From Dryocosmus kuriphilus (lineage: Eukaryota > Arthropoda > Insecta > Hymenoptera > Cynipidae): 64,000 bases of DNA. Shown here piece after piece: positions 1-9,014 of this stretch (position 1 is its first letter; the number at the start of each line of letters is the position of its first letter). Position numbers and translations under genes: made by a program. Below the pieces are notes generated by a model, which was given only the letters and a program-made list of their open reading frames with translations, had not been told where the DNA came from and made no database searches. The DNA is taken from assembly GCA_038277395.1 (NCBI GenBank), contig CM076193.1, positions 176,554,711 to 176,618,710 of the forward strand, read 5' to 3'.

Positions 1-435
1 TTTTTACCATTTCAACCTCAATTTCAACAGAACCTAAGACCCAATTTCACACCTAGAATCCCACCAGGATTCCAACCAAGATTCCCAAATTACAATCAAA
101 TGTTCCCAATGTTTAACCAAATGTCATTAGGAGGGAATCAAAAACAAAATAATCCCATGATATAATTCCCAAGCGAAAAAGAAGAAAATCCGGGAGGGGA
201 AAATAAAGACCCCCAGAAACCAAATTTTGGAAATAAACCCCAAAATCCGGGAAATAACGGAAACAAGAAAAATAAAACAGATGATAGTTCGGGAAAAAAC
301 TCGAATTCAGAAAACAAAAAAGAAAATAACGATTCGAGTTGTTTTTATTGTAAAATGCCAGGTCATTTTAAAAGAGAATGTCCTTATTATTTATATAACC
401 AGGGAAACTGCAGGGCGGATATTAGGCGAAAATAA
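1..435 (+). pseudogene. gag C-terminal fragment with CCHC knuckle (gypsy element 1)
   Basis: Frame 1 is rich in Pro, Asn, Gln and Phe, then carries a retroviral-type zinc knuckle C-X2-C-X4-H-X4-C encoded by 340-381, and ends at a TAA at 433-435. A TAA at 163-165 interrupts the frame, so this copy cannot make an unbroken Gag unless the stop is suppressed. The following pol frame is frame 2, a +1 step relative to gag, and overlaps the end of gag. Whether the step is a programmed +1 shift or an indel cannot be decided from one copy. Gag packages the element RNA into virus-like particles in the cytoplasm. Confidence 0.75.
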
Positions 436-3400
436 AATAACACCTAATATCGGAACGCCAGAATATTTAAGTTCGGATAAAGATGAAATCACAGAAACAC
501 GTTTTCATCTAATGACAAAATTCGAAAAAGATTTATTTCGAATTTTAATAGATACAGGCGCCTCGCACTCCTATGCAGGAGAGAAATTAATTGAAAAAAT
601 TAAAAAAGAAAAATTTAGCATCTTCAAACCGGATTCTAATTGCCTATTGGTCGCCGACAGCGGGAAAGCCGAAATAATAGGACAGGCTGTCATCCCAATT
701 TTAATTGGAAAGGAAATAAAGCATGTACTTTTCAGGTTGGTCCCAAAATTAAATTCAGTAGGAATTCTAGGCACAGATATGCTAAAAAGCCTAAAAATGA
801 CCCTGGATTACAACACAGAAACTTGGTGGTTACCAGGTAGCCCTCCCACGCGTTATTTAATGGAAGCACAACCAAACGCATTACCCCGTCCAATTAAAGA
901 GAACACACCCGAAAAGGAAATTAAACCTGAAAAGGAAGAAAAGGAAACTAGAAATAAGACGAATGTAAATAGTAGGTATAAGTTAGAAAATAAGAATGTA
1001 AATAAAACCGACGAATTTAAACCGAAGTTCGGAGGTACGATTAACCTCAAAAGCGATAGAGAATACGACAAGGCGACACGAAATCGGGAAAATAGCGAAA
1101 TCCCCCTAGTAGCTATAGATCCACAACCTTCCCAAGATATAAATAAAGTCCAAATTCCTGTAACAAATCCTGACGAGGATAGACCTAATTTATTAAACAT
1201 TCCCACAAGCAATAAATTCCAACCCTTAGAAGACTTCCCTACCCAAGAGACTAACGACGAGACTAACACCCTAGACACACCTAAACGGAAGAATAAGGAT
1301 TCAGGTAAAAGGGAAAACAATTTAAACACGAGTAAAAATAAGAAACAGGATAGTAAACTTAAACAAAAAGAGTTTACAAAAACGGATAAAAAACCGGAAA
1401 AGGGTAGCGAATCGGAAGAAGAGAAAAACAGAAACCATTGGATAAATTTTAAGAATAGGGCAATTCTGTTAAATAATATTGGTGATACTCCGGGAATAAT
1501 AGAAGAAAACAATAGTCGTTCTTCGGAAATTTGTGAGGGTATTGTTGAACTGAACGACAGTCAACAAACCCAACTAAAAAAATTATTGGAGGAAAAAATA
1601 AAAATTTACCAGGGAAAAGAACACAGGGCAACACATTTAACGGAACACAGGATTGATGTTCAGGGACATGACCCAATAAAACATCGATATTATAACGTTA
1701 GCCCAAAAATAAAACAGGAAATATTCAAAGAAGTCGATGAAATGTTAGAAAAGGGTATAATAAGGCACTCCCACTCGGATTGGTCAAATCCGATTGTTAT
1801 GATTAAAAAACCAAATGGAGAATATAGATTTTGCCTAGATTTTCGCAAGGTTAATAACATAACCAAAAAGGACCTTTATCCTATCCCACTCATGACAGAG
1901 ATTTTAGACACCCTTAGAGCAGCAAAGTTCATTTCAAAAATCGATTTGAAGATGGCTTACCTGCAAATTCCTTTGGAAGAAAAGTCCAAACCGATTACAG
2001 CATTTGCAGTACCCGGTAAGGGCATGTTTGAGTTTAACAGGATGCCATTTGGGCTGACAAATGCACCAGCCACTTTCCAAAGGCTTATGGATAAGATAAT
2101 TACCCCAGACCTTAAGCCTAATGTTTTCTGTTATCTGGACGACATAATTATAGTCACGGAAAGTTTTGAGGATCACCTAAAATATTTGAAAATCGTATTA
2201 GATAAATTAAATCAAGCTAGATTAACGATCAGCCCGGATAAATGCGAATTCGGCTGTTCAGAAATGAGGTACTTGGGTTTTAGAGTCAATGAAAAGGATT
2301 TACAGGTGGATGATGACAAAATCAAACCAATACTTAACTTTCCAAAGCCAAAAAGCGTGAAACAGGTTCAGAGAATTATAGGAATGACTAGTTGGTATAG
2401 GAAGTTCATACCCAATTTTTCGGAAGTAATCGAACCCCTGAATAGATTGCTAAAAAAGAAACAAGCATGGGAATGGGGTTTGGAACAAGACGAAGCGTTC
2501 CAAAAAATTAAAGATCTATTGACATCAGCACCAATTTTAACCTGCCCAAATTTTACAGAACCTTTTCAGCTTGAAACAGACGCAAGCAATACGGGTTTAG
2601 GAGCCGTACTCACCCAAACAATCGGAGGTAAAAATTATGTAATAGGTTACGCGAGTAGGGCTCTCAACGACGCGGAAACCCGATATTCAGCATCGGAAAA
2701 AGAATGCTTAGCCGTGGTTTGGGCGATTAGGAAATTTAGACCATACCTGGAAGGATATAATTTCAAAGTACTCACGGACTATTTAGCACTAAAATGGCTC
2801 CATAGCCTCAAAAACCCCACTGGAAGACTAGCCAGATGGGCATTAGAACTCTTAGAATACGATTATGAGATCGTATATCGAAAGGGTAGTTCAAACGTAG
2901 TGCCAGACGCCCTATCTAGGTCTAAAGAAGCAACAAACGAGGTCGCGTTCGCGTTAGCAAGCAGCACACAAAAACCGAAAACGAACTCGAACGACCAGAC
3001 TGACGAATGGTACTCCGCAAAAATCAGACAAATTAAAAAACATCCGGAAGAACACGAAAATTGGAGAATTAGAGACTCACAACTATATTTCTATAGAACA
3101 GACCCTTTAAAAGCTATCCTATTACCAGACTCAGACCCATGGAAACTCGTCGTACCAAAAAAGTTACGGAATCAAGTTCTTAAAGAAAATCACGACAGTA
3201 CGCAAGCAGGACATTTAGGCTCCGAAAAGACACACGCGAGAATTTCCGAGTACTACTTCTGGCCAGGGATGTATTCGGAGGTAATCAAATACGTGAAAAA
3301 CTGTACGGTATGTAAAAGAACGAAACCGAGTAACCAGGCGAAAATAGGGTTAATGGTAAAGAGAATAATAGAAGAACCATCGACCATGGTTGCTGCAGAC

Positions 3401-3454
3401 ATCATGGGACCACTACCAACATCGAAAAAAGGGAGAAACCAGTATATTTTTTAG
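227..3454 (+). CDS. pol: Pol polyprotein of gypsy element 1: protease, RT, RNase H, integrase N-terminal part
   Basis: The open frame is 1075 codons, but roughly the first 65 lie in the overlap with gag and are probably not protein; real Pol likely begins around 390-440. Domains in order: aspartic protease with a DTGA active site at residue 109; a long charged linker (residues ~210-420); reverse transcriptase with YLDD at 636-639; RNase H around 760-900; then the integrase HHCC zinc site (His989, His996, Cys1026, Cys1029). The first catalytic Asp of the integrase core is at about 1058. The frame ends at a TAG (3452-3454) inside the integrase core, right after a run of T, and the core continues in frame 1. 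All RT and protease catalytic residues are present, so only the integrase break makes this copy look inactive. Confidence 0.9.
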   Translation: MEINPKIREITETRKIKQMIVREKTRIQKTKKKITIRVVFIVKCQVILKENVLIIYITRETAGRILGENKITPNIGTPEYLSSDKDEITETRFHLMTKFEKDLFRILIDTGASHSYAGEKLIEKIKKEKFSIFKPDSNCLLVADSGKAEIIGQAVIPILIGKEIKHVLFRLVPKLNSVGILGTDMLKSLKMTLDYNTETWWLPGSPPTRYLMEAQPNALPRPIKENTPEKEIKPEKEEKETRNKTNVNSRYKLENKNVNKTDEFKPKFGGTINLKSDREYDKATRNRENSEIPLVAIDPQPSQDINKVQIPVTNPDEDRPNLLNIPTSNKFQPLEDFPTQETNDETNTLDTPKRKNKDSGKRENNLNTSKNKKQDSKLKQKEFTKTDKKPEKGSESEEEKNRNHWINFKNRAILLNNIGDTPGIIEENNSRSSEICEGIVELNDSQQTQLKKLLEEKIKIYQGKEHRATHLTEHRIDVQGHDPIKHRYYNVSPKIKQEIFKEVDEMLEKGIIRHSHSDWSNPIVMIKKPNGEYRFCLDFRKVNNITKKDLYPIPLMTEILDTLRAAKFISKIDLKMAYLQIPLEEKSKPITAFAVPGKGMFEFNRMPFGLTNAPATFQRLMDKIITPDLKPNVFCYLDDIIIVTESFEDHLKYLKIVLDKLNQARLTISPDKCEFGCSEMRYLGFRVNEKDLQVDDDKIKPILNFPKPKSVKQVQRIIGMTSWYRKFIPNFSEVIEPLNRLLKKKQAWEWGLEQDEAFQKIKDLLTSAPILTCPNFTEPFQLETDASNTGLGAVLTQTIGGKNYVIGYASRALNDAETRYSASEKECLAVVWAIRKFRPYLEGYNFKVLTDYLALKWLHSLKNPTGRLARWALELLEYDYEIVYRKGSSNVVPDALSRSKEATNEVAFALASSTQKPKTNSNDQTDEWYSAKIRQIKKHPEEHENWRIRDSQLYFYRTDPLKAILLPDSDPWKLVVPKKLRNQVLKENHDSTQAGHLGSEKTHARISEYYFWPGMYSEVIKYVKNCTVCKRTKPSNQAKIGLMVKRIIEEPSTMVAADIMGPLPTSKKGRNQYIF

Positions 3455-3480
3455 TTTTCGTTGATATTTTCACTAAATGG

Positions 3481-4254
3481 GTGGAAATTATCCCAATCAA
3501 GAAGGCAAACGGAACTACAATAGAGTCAGAATTCGACAAACGTGTCATTTCTCGTTGGGGGACACCGCGAATCCTCCACACAGACAACGGAACAGAATTC
3601 ATAAATAAAACTATCCGCGAATTAACGGAAAAATTCGGAATCAGACACTCCAAAACACCGAAGTATTACCCCCAAGCGAACCCAACCGAAAGGTACAATA
3701 GAACGATTAAGCAAATAATCAAAGCGTATCTAGAAAACGATCATTCTACATGGGACGAAAATATAGATGACCTACAATTCGCGATTAATACCAGTAAAAA
3801 TTCAACGACACAATTCACCCCAGCATTTTTAAATCTAGGTCGCGAACTAGAACCACTCCAGTCGTTGAAAAAAGAACTGGAATCAGATAACGAAATTGAA
3901 TTCCAAAGTGTAGATAAATGGACAGATAGGTTAAGACGTCTACAGGTAATAAAGGAAGAAGTCCAGAATAATCTGGATAAAGCTAACGACAAACAAGCTA
4001 ACAGGTATAATTTAAGGAGAAGGGAAATAGAATTCAAAAAGGGAGATAGGGTTTTAAAAAAGGTCACCAAACTATCTAACAAAGCAGATAAGAAGGCAGG
4101 AAAATTATTCGACCAATACGAAGGTCCCTTTATCATTAAAAAGAAAATTTCCCCAACCATTTATGAGTTAAAAAACCTTAAAGGAAAAAACATAGGGGAA
4201 TACAATATCAACGACTTAAAAATAGAAACCGTAGATAATAGTAATAAAGTATGA
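3481..4254 (+). CDS. Integrase core and C-terminal part of gypsy element 1 (separate frame)
   Basis: These 257 codons in frame 1 continue the integrase of the preceding frame-2 ORF; the open frame reaches back to about 3451. The second catalytic Asp is at residue 35 (context TDNGTEF) and the Glu at residue 70, about 34 residues on, close to the D,D35,E spacing of retroviral integrases. A basic C-terminal region (residues ~160-240) resembles the gypsy integrase C-terminal domain. The break from the upstream frame lies in a T run at 3447-3452, a place where a one-base indel is likely. I describe the break only. The ORF ends 43 bp before the next one. Confidence 0.85.
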   Translation: MEIIPIKKANGTTIESEFDKRVISRWGTPRILHTDNGTEFINKTIRELTEKFGIRHSKTPKYYPQANPTERYNRTIKQIIKAYLENDHSTWDENIDDLQFAINTSKNSTTQFTPAFLNLGRELEPLQSLKKELESDNEIEFQSVDKWTDRLRRLQVIKEEVQNNLDKANDKQANRYNLRRREIEFKKGDRVLKKVTKLSNKADKKAGKLFDQYEGPFIIKKKISPTIYELKNLKGKNIGEYNINDLKIETVDNSNKV

Positions 4255-4297
4255 GTAATAGACGTAGAATTTTTTCTTTAAAAGGAATTTAGAAAAA

Positions 4298-4657
4298 ATG
4301 GAGGATAACTGGGAAACCAAACTAGAAGAGTCAATCTCAGTGCTGGAAAGCAAAGTTAGGGAAATCCAAGACGGACTCCAATGCCGATTTTGTAAAGAAT
4401 TAATACCTAAAATTATTTACGTTATACATGATTCATTCTGTAATAACAGACCATACAGGTTAAAAAATAACTTCACGACTCCAAACCCTAACGGACAAAC
4501 GTATATACAGGGAAACTGGGAAGGTATTAATAGGAAAATACAAGGTTTATTAACCATTAAAGTAGCAAACAAAAATAGAATAAGGAATAAAGAAGAAGAG
4601 TATGAATTAGAAATAAACATAGACCAGGAAACCATAACGGGCTTAGAACAGGAATAA
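4298..4657 (+). CDS. Unknown 119-aa ORF with C-X2-C-X11-H-X3-C signature, after pol
   Basis: I do not recognise this protein. It starts 43 bp after integrase in a good ATG context (AAAAATGGAG). It has an acidic N-terminus predicted to be helical (residues 1-27), then Cys29-X2-Cys-X11-His-X3-Cys, then a basic middle and an acidic tail. No signal peptide or membrane segment is visible, so it is not an ordinary envelope gene. The same Cys/His spacing occurs in the next ORF at 4846-4908, although the rest of the two proteins differs. The spacing is close to, but not the same as, the CCHC knuckle of Gag (C-X2-C-X4-H-X4-C). It may be a zinc-binding nucleic-acid or protein-interaction module acquired or duplicated by the element. 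Expression might need splicing or internal initiation. Confidence 0.6.
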   Translation: MEDNWETKLEESISVLESKVREIQDGLQCRFCKELIPKIIYVIHDSFCNNRPYRLKNNFTTPNPNGQTYIQGNWEGINRKIQGLLTIKVANKNRIRNKEEEYELEINIDQETITGLEQE

Positions 4658-4734
4658 AATAGTATAACCAGGTAAGATAAATTTTAATTAAAAGTTTTTT
4701 CTTTTTTCTTCTTCTCTCTCCCCATTATTATTAA

Positions 4735-5586
4735 ATGGCAAAAGGCAAAGGAGATGTGGTATGCAAATCTGGCAGACTCCAAAACTCAAGACTCCAAGAC
4801 GAAAAACAGTTTGTTATAATTAAATTCCAGGTAAGCAAGATGAGATGCCATTTTTGCCAGACGGGGCTGTTGGGGGAAACCCTAACAGCCCACGCCAGCA
4901 AGTGCAGGGCACTTAAGTGGCTCCAGTTGAGGAGGTCGGGCGTGGCGGAAGGAGACATTCCATACCAACCCCACCGCCACGTCCGACGAATGCTGGCAGC
5001 ACCACCAGCGCCACCGACACCACCGGCGCCACCGACACCATCAGCGCCACCGACACCACCGGCGCCACCGACACTACCAGCGCCACCGACACCACCAGCG
5101 CCACCGACACCACCAGCGCCACCGACACCACCGGCGCCACCGACACCACCAGCGCCACCGACACCACCAGCTCCACCGACACCACCACCTCCACCGACGC
5201 AACCAGCACCATCTCCTCCACCAGAATCTGAGGAGGAGGAGTGGAAGGAATCAGCAGAAGAAGAGATGGAGAGGATAAAAGGACTAAAGGAAAGACTGCT
5301 CGAGCTCTCCCTTGAGTTCGAGGAAAGATCGCGAAAACACTCCCTCGAATTCAAGAGAGAGTTCGAGGCAAGGGCCGAACAGATAAAGCAGGAAGCAAGG
5401 AGGGAAGAAAAGGAAAGGGAAAAGAAGATTGAGTGGGAAAGGGGAGAAAACAGGAGGAGGATGCTGGAGGTGAGGAGGAAGCAGGAAGAAGAGGAGGAAA
5501 AAAAGGAGGAAGGAAGAGGCGAAGAAGGCAGAGGAGGAATGGAAGAGGGCAAGGGAGGAGGCGGAGAGGGAGTGGGAGGAGTATAG
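4735..5586 (+). CDS. Unknown 283-aa ORF: zinc-binding-like motif, PPAPPT repeats, long charged helix
   Basis: I do not recognise this protein. Three parts are visible. Residues 38-57 carry C-X2-C-X11-H-X3-C, the same spacing as the 119-aa ORF upstream. Residues ~90-155 are eleven copies of a six-residue PPAPPT-type repeat. Residues ~162-265 are Glu/Arg/Lys-rich with heptad-like hydrophobics, a probable single alpha-helix or coiled coil, followed by a Gly-rich tail. An internal ATG just before the Cys/His motif (4840-4842) and a consensus-like donor CAG|GTAAGC at 4828-4836 suggest alternative starts or a spliced message. The ORF is followed by a purine-rich tract and the presumed 3' LTR, so it belongs to the element rather than the host. 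Long ORFs in other frames here are artefacts of the 18-bp repeat. Confidence 0.6.
   Translation: MAKGKGDVVCKSGRLQNSRLQDEKQFVIIKFQVSKMRCHFCQTGLLGETLTAHASKCRALKWLQLRRSGVAEGDIPYQPHRHVRRMLAAPPAPPTPPAPPTPSAPPTPPAPPTLPAPPTPPAPPTPPAPPTPPAPPTPPAPPTPPAPPTPPPPPTQPAPSPPPESEEEEWKESAEEEMERIKGLKERLLELSLEFEERSRKHSLEFKREFEARAEQIKQEARREEKEREKKIEWERGENRRRMLEVRRKQEEEEEKKEEGRGEEGRGGMEEGKGGGGEGVGGV
5002..5199 (+). repeat. 18-bp coding minisatellite, 11 units (PPAPPT)
   Basis: The interval is 198 bp, exactly eleven 18-bp units of the form CCACCAGCGCCACCGACA, each encoding six residues. Variation between units is mostly silent or conservative (CAG/CGG, a few Ser, Leu or Pro changes in outer units). This suggests slippage or unequal exchange with retention of the reading frame. 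No frame of the repeat contains a stop, which creates long spurious ORFs on both strands. Confidence 0.95.
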
Positions 5587-5672
5587 GAAGGAATTGAAGA
5601 GGAAAAACAGGAAGAGCTGTAAATTTATTTTTATGTCCGGGGGGCCAAAAGGGAGGGATAAACCCGAACCCC

Positions 5673-6130
5673 ATTAAAGGGGGGGGGTATAACATAGATG
5701 TTGCGTGGCTGCCCGAGCGACGGGACCCTTTGCCGAGCCCGCCCGGGAATCCACGAAGGATCCCGTGCGTGTGGCTGGCGGCAGCTCTCGTTGCTCGTGC
5801 AGTCACAGTTGGTCGCTAGCCTTAGTCTCGCCGGGTCTTCTCTTGGCCCTCTGGCCGTTGCCGTAATTTAAGTGGTCATCAAGTATCCCTCGCAATATCA
5901 CTGCCTGGTAGAAACGTCGTAATCGCTGTAATCATCGAAGTGGAAAGCCGAGGCTTTGTAGCGCCCTTTAGAAGTCTTGAATTATATTGTGATTCCTCGC
6001 ATTTCATCGCTACCTTAGCGCTTAATCTTGTGTAAGTAAATAAATACGTTTATTTAAATGGTGGTTTTCCCTGCGTATAACCCTATTCTCGGCGTCCTCA
6101 TCCGGTTTCCCTTCACTTGGTTTACCTCAT
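5673..6130 (+). repeat. Polypurine tract and probable 3' LTR of gypsy element 1
   Basis: A purine tract (AAAGGGGGGGGG, about 5677-5688) follows the last ORF, as expected for the plus-strand primer. The next ~440 bp has no ORF, is moderately GC-rich, carries AATAAA-like signals near 6038-6045, and ends in a simple (ATT)n-like region at 6139. I place the 3' LTR at about 5689-6130. Neither end is certain because the 5' LTR is outside the window and the start does not show a clean TG. Confidence 0.45.
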
Positions 6131-6433
6131 GCTCAAAGATGATAATAATAATTATTATTATTGTTATTATTATATTGAGTCGCTGCCTATTGAAGAAAAG
6201 CAAGAACATTTATCAACTAATATAATTGTATCAAAAACTGCTTCACGAATATTTTTTTCTGGCAAATTGATTAACCAAGGGTCAAGTATATTTTCAGTTT
6301 TTTGTTTATGGATAGGAATGTTACTATCTAGTTTCCTTAGCATAATCGTTAACTCTCGGATTATGTTCGACACATTCATCGTAATGATTCAGAATTATTC
6401 GAATTGTTTCGCTAATTTACAAAAACTAATGAA
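6131..6433. other. AT-rich spacer with ATT/TAT simple repeat, no gene
   Basis: After the presumed LTR there is a short ATT/TAT microsatellite (about 6138-6172), then AT-rich DNA. Small ORFs occur on both strands (6117-6515 plus, 6170-6379 minus) but show no recognisable domain. I see no convincing gene. Confidence 0.5.
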
Positions 6434-7660
6434 ATGGAGCCAGTATGAGACTAATCATGCAATATGTTTTTTATATTACTCTATTCTATATAGATCTTTT
6501 ATAAATGAAAGTTGAAATAATGTTGTTTAAATATTGTTAAGTATTGCACGCTCATTTACAGTAAATTAGTGTGCGTGAATGTAGATGCAATGACGGCATG
6601 AGGCGAATGAAGACTTATCTGATTGCGAGTTATCTGACTGCCAAGTCTGGAACATCTACCGCACAGCTTCGTATCGTTCACCCTAATTCATTTTGGTTAT
6701 TACATATAAAGAAATTAAGAGGCTCATCTCAATTTAGTAGCTTCTAGCTGATGGACGCAGACTTGTAATCATCGAATGCAACATTTTGAGTATTTATTTG
6801 ACCACAACCTCCTCCTCCTTCTCCTCAGTGAATGTAAATACGTGTTTGCTAAATGTCATGCACTAAATTGGACAACAGTATTAAAACGCCCCAAAGTGCG
6901 GTGTGGGAGAATAGGAAAGTGGAAGGTAATGTCTGTCCATAGTGGTAGCCTACTAATACTGGTTTGTCACCAGCTCCCTTAGAGTTCTGACCATTTGTTC
7001 ACTTTCGTCTTTACTATATTTAAAATTCTAGGTAGAGAGAATAAAATATGTGCAAGTTGAATTGTTAAATCAATTCTTATTAATGCTAAGATTTTAACCT
7101 TTGGACTACAATATTCTTACTTTATTTTTAGAATTAATATAAAATTCTTGAGGAAGGCCAGCATTGTAGCTGAAACGCCGAAACATATTTTTGATATTGG
7201 CAAAAAAAAGGTTTTAAAATATATTTTGTGTTCTCCTTAAAATGGCTGTAGGGTCGCCAAAAGCCAATTGAATTCATATTAATATTCAATGCGGGTGAAA
7301 AAAACGAGAAAATCTATTTTGGAGTAATATAAGTTATTATTGACTTACCTGATGTCACGTTTTCCTAATTTACACAATATTTTATGTTTTACCGGAATCC
7401 GATTGTCACATTAAAAATCGATATAATTTCTAATATAGAAGCTGATCTAAAGCTTCTATAATGTAAAATAAATTCTGCAAGGCATGATAAAAATATTGGA
7501 ATCTACAGATTTTATTTTAGTATATAAATCTTTCCATATTTTAGCACAATGATGTAGGTAAATGCTTTTTTAAATATTATCCTATCTACTGTAGGTTCTT
7601 CTCCCCTGTAGGAAAGTTATTAATGGTAAATCATTCTAAGCCTACATGCAATAATTTTTG
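6434..7660 (-). repeat. Duplicated chromosomal segment, block A (gene part missing)
   Basis: Non-coding sequence that recurs in block B (18431-19420) and block C (48640-49790), for example the GTGCGTGAATGTAGATGCAA stretch at 6570, the 'ccatagtggtagcctacta' stretch near 6937 (shared with block C; the block B version differs slightly), and a hairpin ending in CCGAAAC near 7165-7185. Its first bases (GCCAGTATG...ATGCAATATG, 6438-6465) match the end of block D at 60003-60030. The blocks may therefore have followed one another head to tail. Block A stops about 170 bp short of where the gene begins in B and C, at the R1-like insertion. Strand is given as minus after the direction of the gene in B and C. 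Confidence 0.7.
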
Positions 7661-8978
7661 ATGCCGAAGGAAAAACCCCCAAGCCATGGTGTGAACAACC
7701 GTGCCTAAGGCTGCGTGGCACCAAGGAGTGGTGTTCCATAAGGTGTCTGTGGATATCGGGTCGCCTTCTAGTGTACTTAGACCTTACCCTCGCATGCGGA
7801 GCTCTGCGATGGTGAACTTCCTACTTCCCTAGCTCCTCGTAAGAATTATTATGGAGATTGACAATTTAACCCGCAGAATTTTTGAGGAATTGGTTGGAGA
7901 GCTAGACGTGGCCGAGGAGTTGGATCTGTATAGCAAGTCCAATACGCGATTCGAAATGGCGAACCTCGAGGCGGCACTTGCAAAACAGAAAGTGTGTATC
8001 ACAAAACTGGAGGATATAGTTAACAGAATCGCGGAGTTCAGCAAACACGAAGAAGAACACTTTCTTGCCGATAAGAGATGGAATCGATGAAGCACGTTCG
8101 ACGCTTGCGGAACTGTGGGGCACTGCAAATTAGACGCGGATTTGGTACCCAGGTTTCGCATATCATCTGGGAAATGTCTTGGGAAGGAAGGTCCAGGAAG
8201 TGAGGAAAGAGGCAGGCAAGAGGGAAGAGGCTAGCAAGGGTACGCAGGAGTTTCTGGATCCCCAGGTCGCTCTTGTAATCATCTTAGGGAAAGGAGCAAG
8301 AGCCCCCATCCCTAACGCCAGCCCCGAGACGGCTACTGCAACAAGACCGCCCGCGAAGAACTTAAAGTCTCGTGTTTCAGAAAAGAAACCTGAAACTACG
8401 CAAAAGAGTCAAGAAGTGCCTGTATCGAAGAAAGTGAAAGGGACAAGGTCGAGGCGCATACGCCCCGACGCAGTGCACATAAAGCCAGCTACGGGAAGCA
8501 GTTATGCGGAGGTACTCAGGATTCTTGAGGTGAAAGTGGCTCACGATGGACTTGGCGCCAATTTCAAAAACGACAGGGAGACTTGAAACGGAGATTTGTT
8601 ATAGAGGCAGGAGCAGCGATGCAGGAGAGAATCAAACTCTCCTACGCCATCGAGAAAGGGACACGTTCGGGAGATGGTCCAATTGCGGCAAGTTGTGATC
8701 ATGGATGCGGACTACACAACTAGCGCGACAGAAGTCATCACCGCCTGAAAATGTTCTTCGGCGAAAATATGACCGGGTACATCAGAGTCAACCTGACGAA
8801 GACGCCCTACAGGGCAAGGCTGAATACGTACGCCTCTATGCGGGAAGACACGGCTGAGTGACTGGTCCGAGCAGGGCAAATCAAGATTGGATGGATCTCA
8901 TGCGGAGTCCGGATGAAAAGGGAGACACTAAGATGTTACCGCTGTCAAGACAAGGCCACTTGGCTGTAGATTGTGGGG
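7661..8978 (+). pseudogene. R1-clade non-LTR retrotransposon ORF1 fragment
   Basis: The frames at 7851-8090, 8179-8586 and 8858-8970 together read as an R1-type ORF1 (nucleic-acid chaperone). There is a coiled N-terminal part, a Lys-rich linker, then a block like R1 ORF1 (RPDAVHIKPA..SYAEVLR, about 8462-8520). Near 8928-8967 is a CCHC knuckle region now split between frames. Several frameshifts and stops make it non-functional. The left edge interrupts block A. No ORF2 (endonuclease/RT) follows, so only the 5' part of the element is present or the rest was lost when the next element arrived. Confidence 0.7.
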
Positions 8979-9014
8979 TCCCGAATATATGTGCACAGTT
9001 TCAAATTTATAGCA

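Larger units (their letters stand above)
1..6130 (+). mobile_element. Ty3/gypsy LTR retrotransposon, 5' end outside window
   Basis: Reading order is gag C-terminus, protease, reverse transcriptase, RNase H, integrase, then two extra ORFs, a purine tract and an AT-rich end with a polyadenylation signal. This is the Ty3/gypsy order (integrase after RNase H). The 5' LTR and most of gag lie left of the window. The element is damaged: a stop in gag at 163-165 and a frame change in integrase near 3447-3454. The unusual part is the ~1.4 kb between the end of integrase (4254) and the purine tract (about 5673), which holds two ORFs with a shared Cys/His signature where an env gene would sit in an errantivirus. 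A decayed relative lies inverted at 56240-58010. The right boundary is approximate because no 5' LTR is available for comparison. Confidence 0.9.

Noticed and set aside
853..1512. 219-codon minus-strand ORF opposite pol
   Set aside because: Antisense of the low-complexity Lys/Asn-rich linker of Pol; composition explains the absence of stops.
3440..3490. Programmed frameshift in integrase of gypsy element 1
   Set aside because: The frame change lies inside the catalytic core at a T run, where known elements do not shift; a simple indel is more likely.
4731..5806. Long ORFs in other frames and on the minus strand over the Pro-rich repeat
   Set aside because: The 18-bp unit is a multiple of three and has no stop in several frames, so long open frames arise automatically. 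Only the plus-strand frame from 4735 has a sensible start and non-repeat ends.
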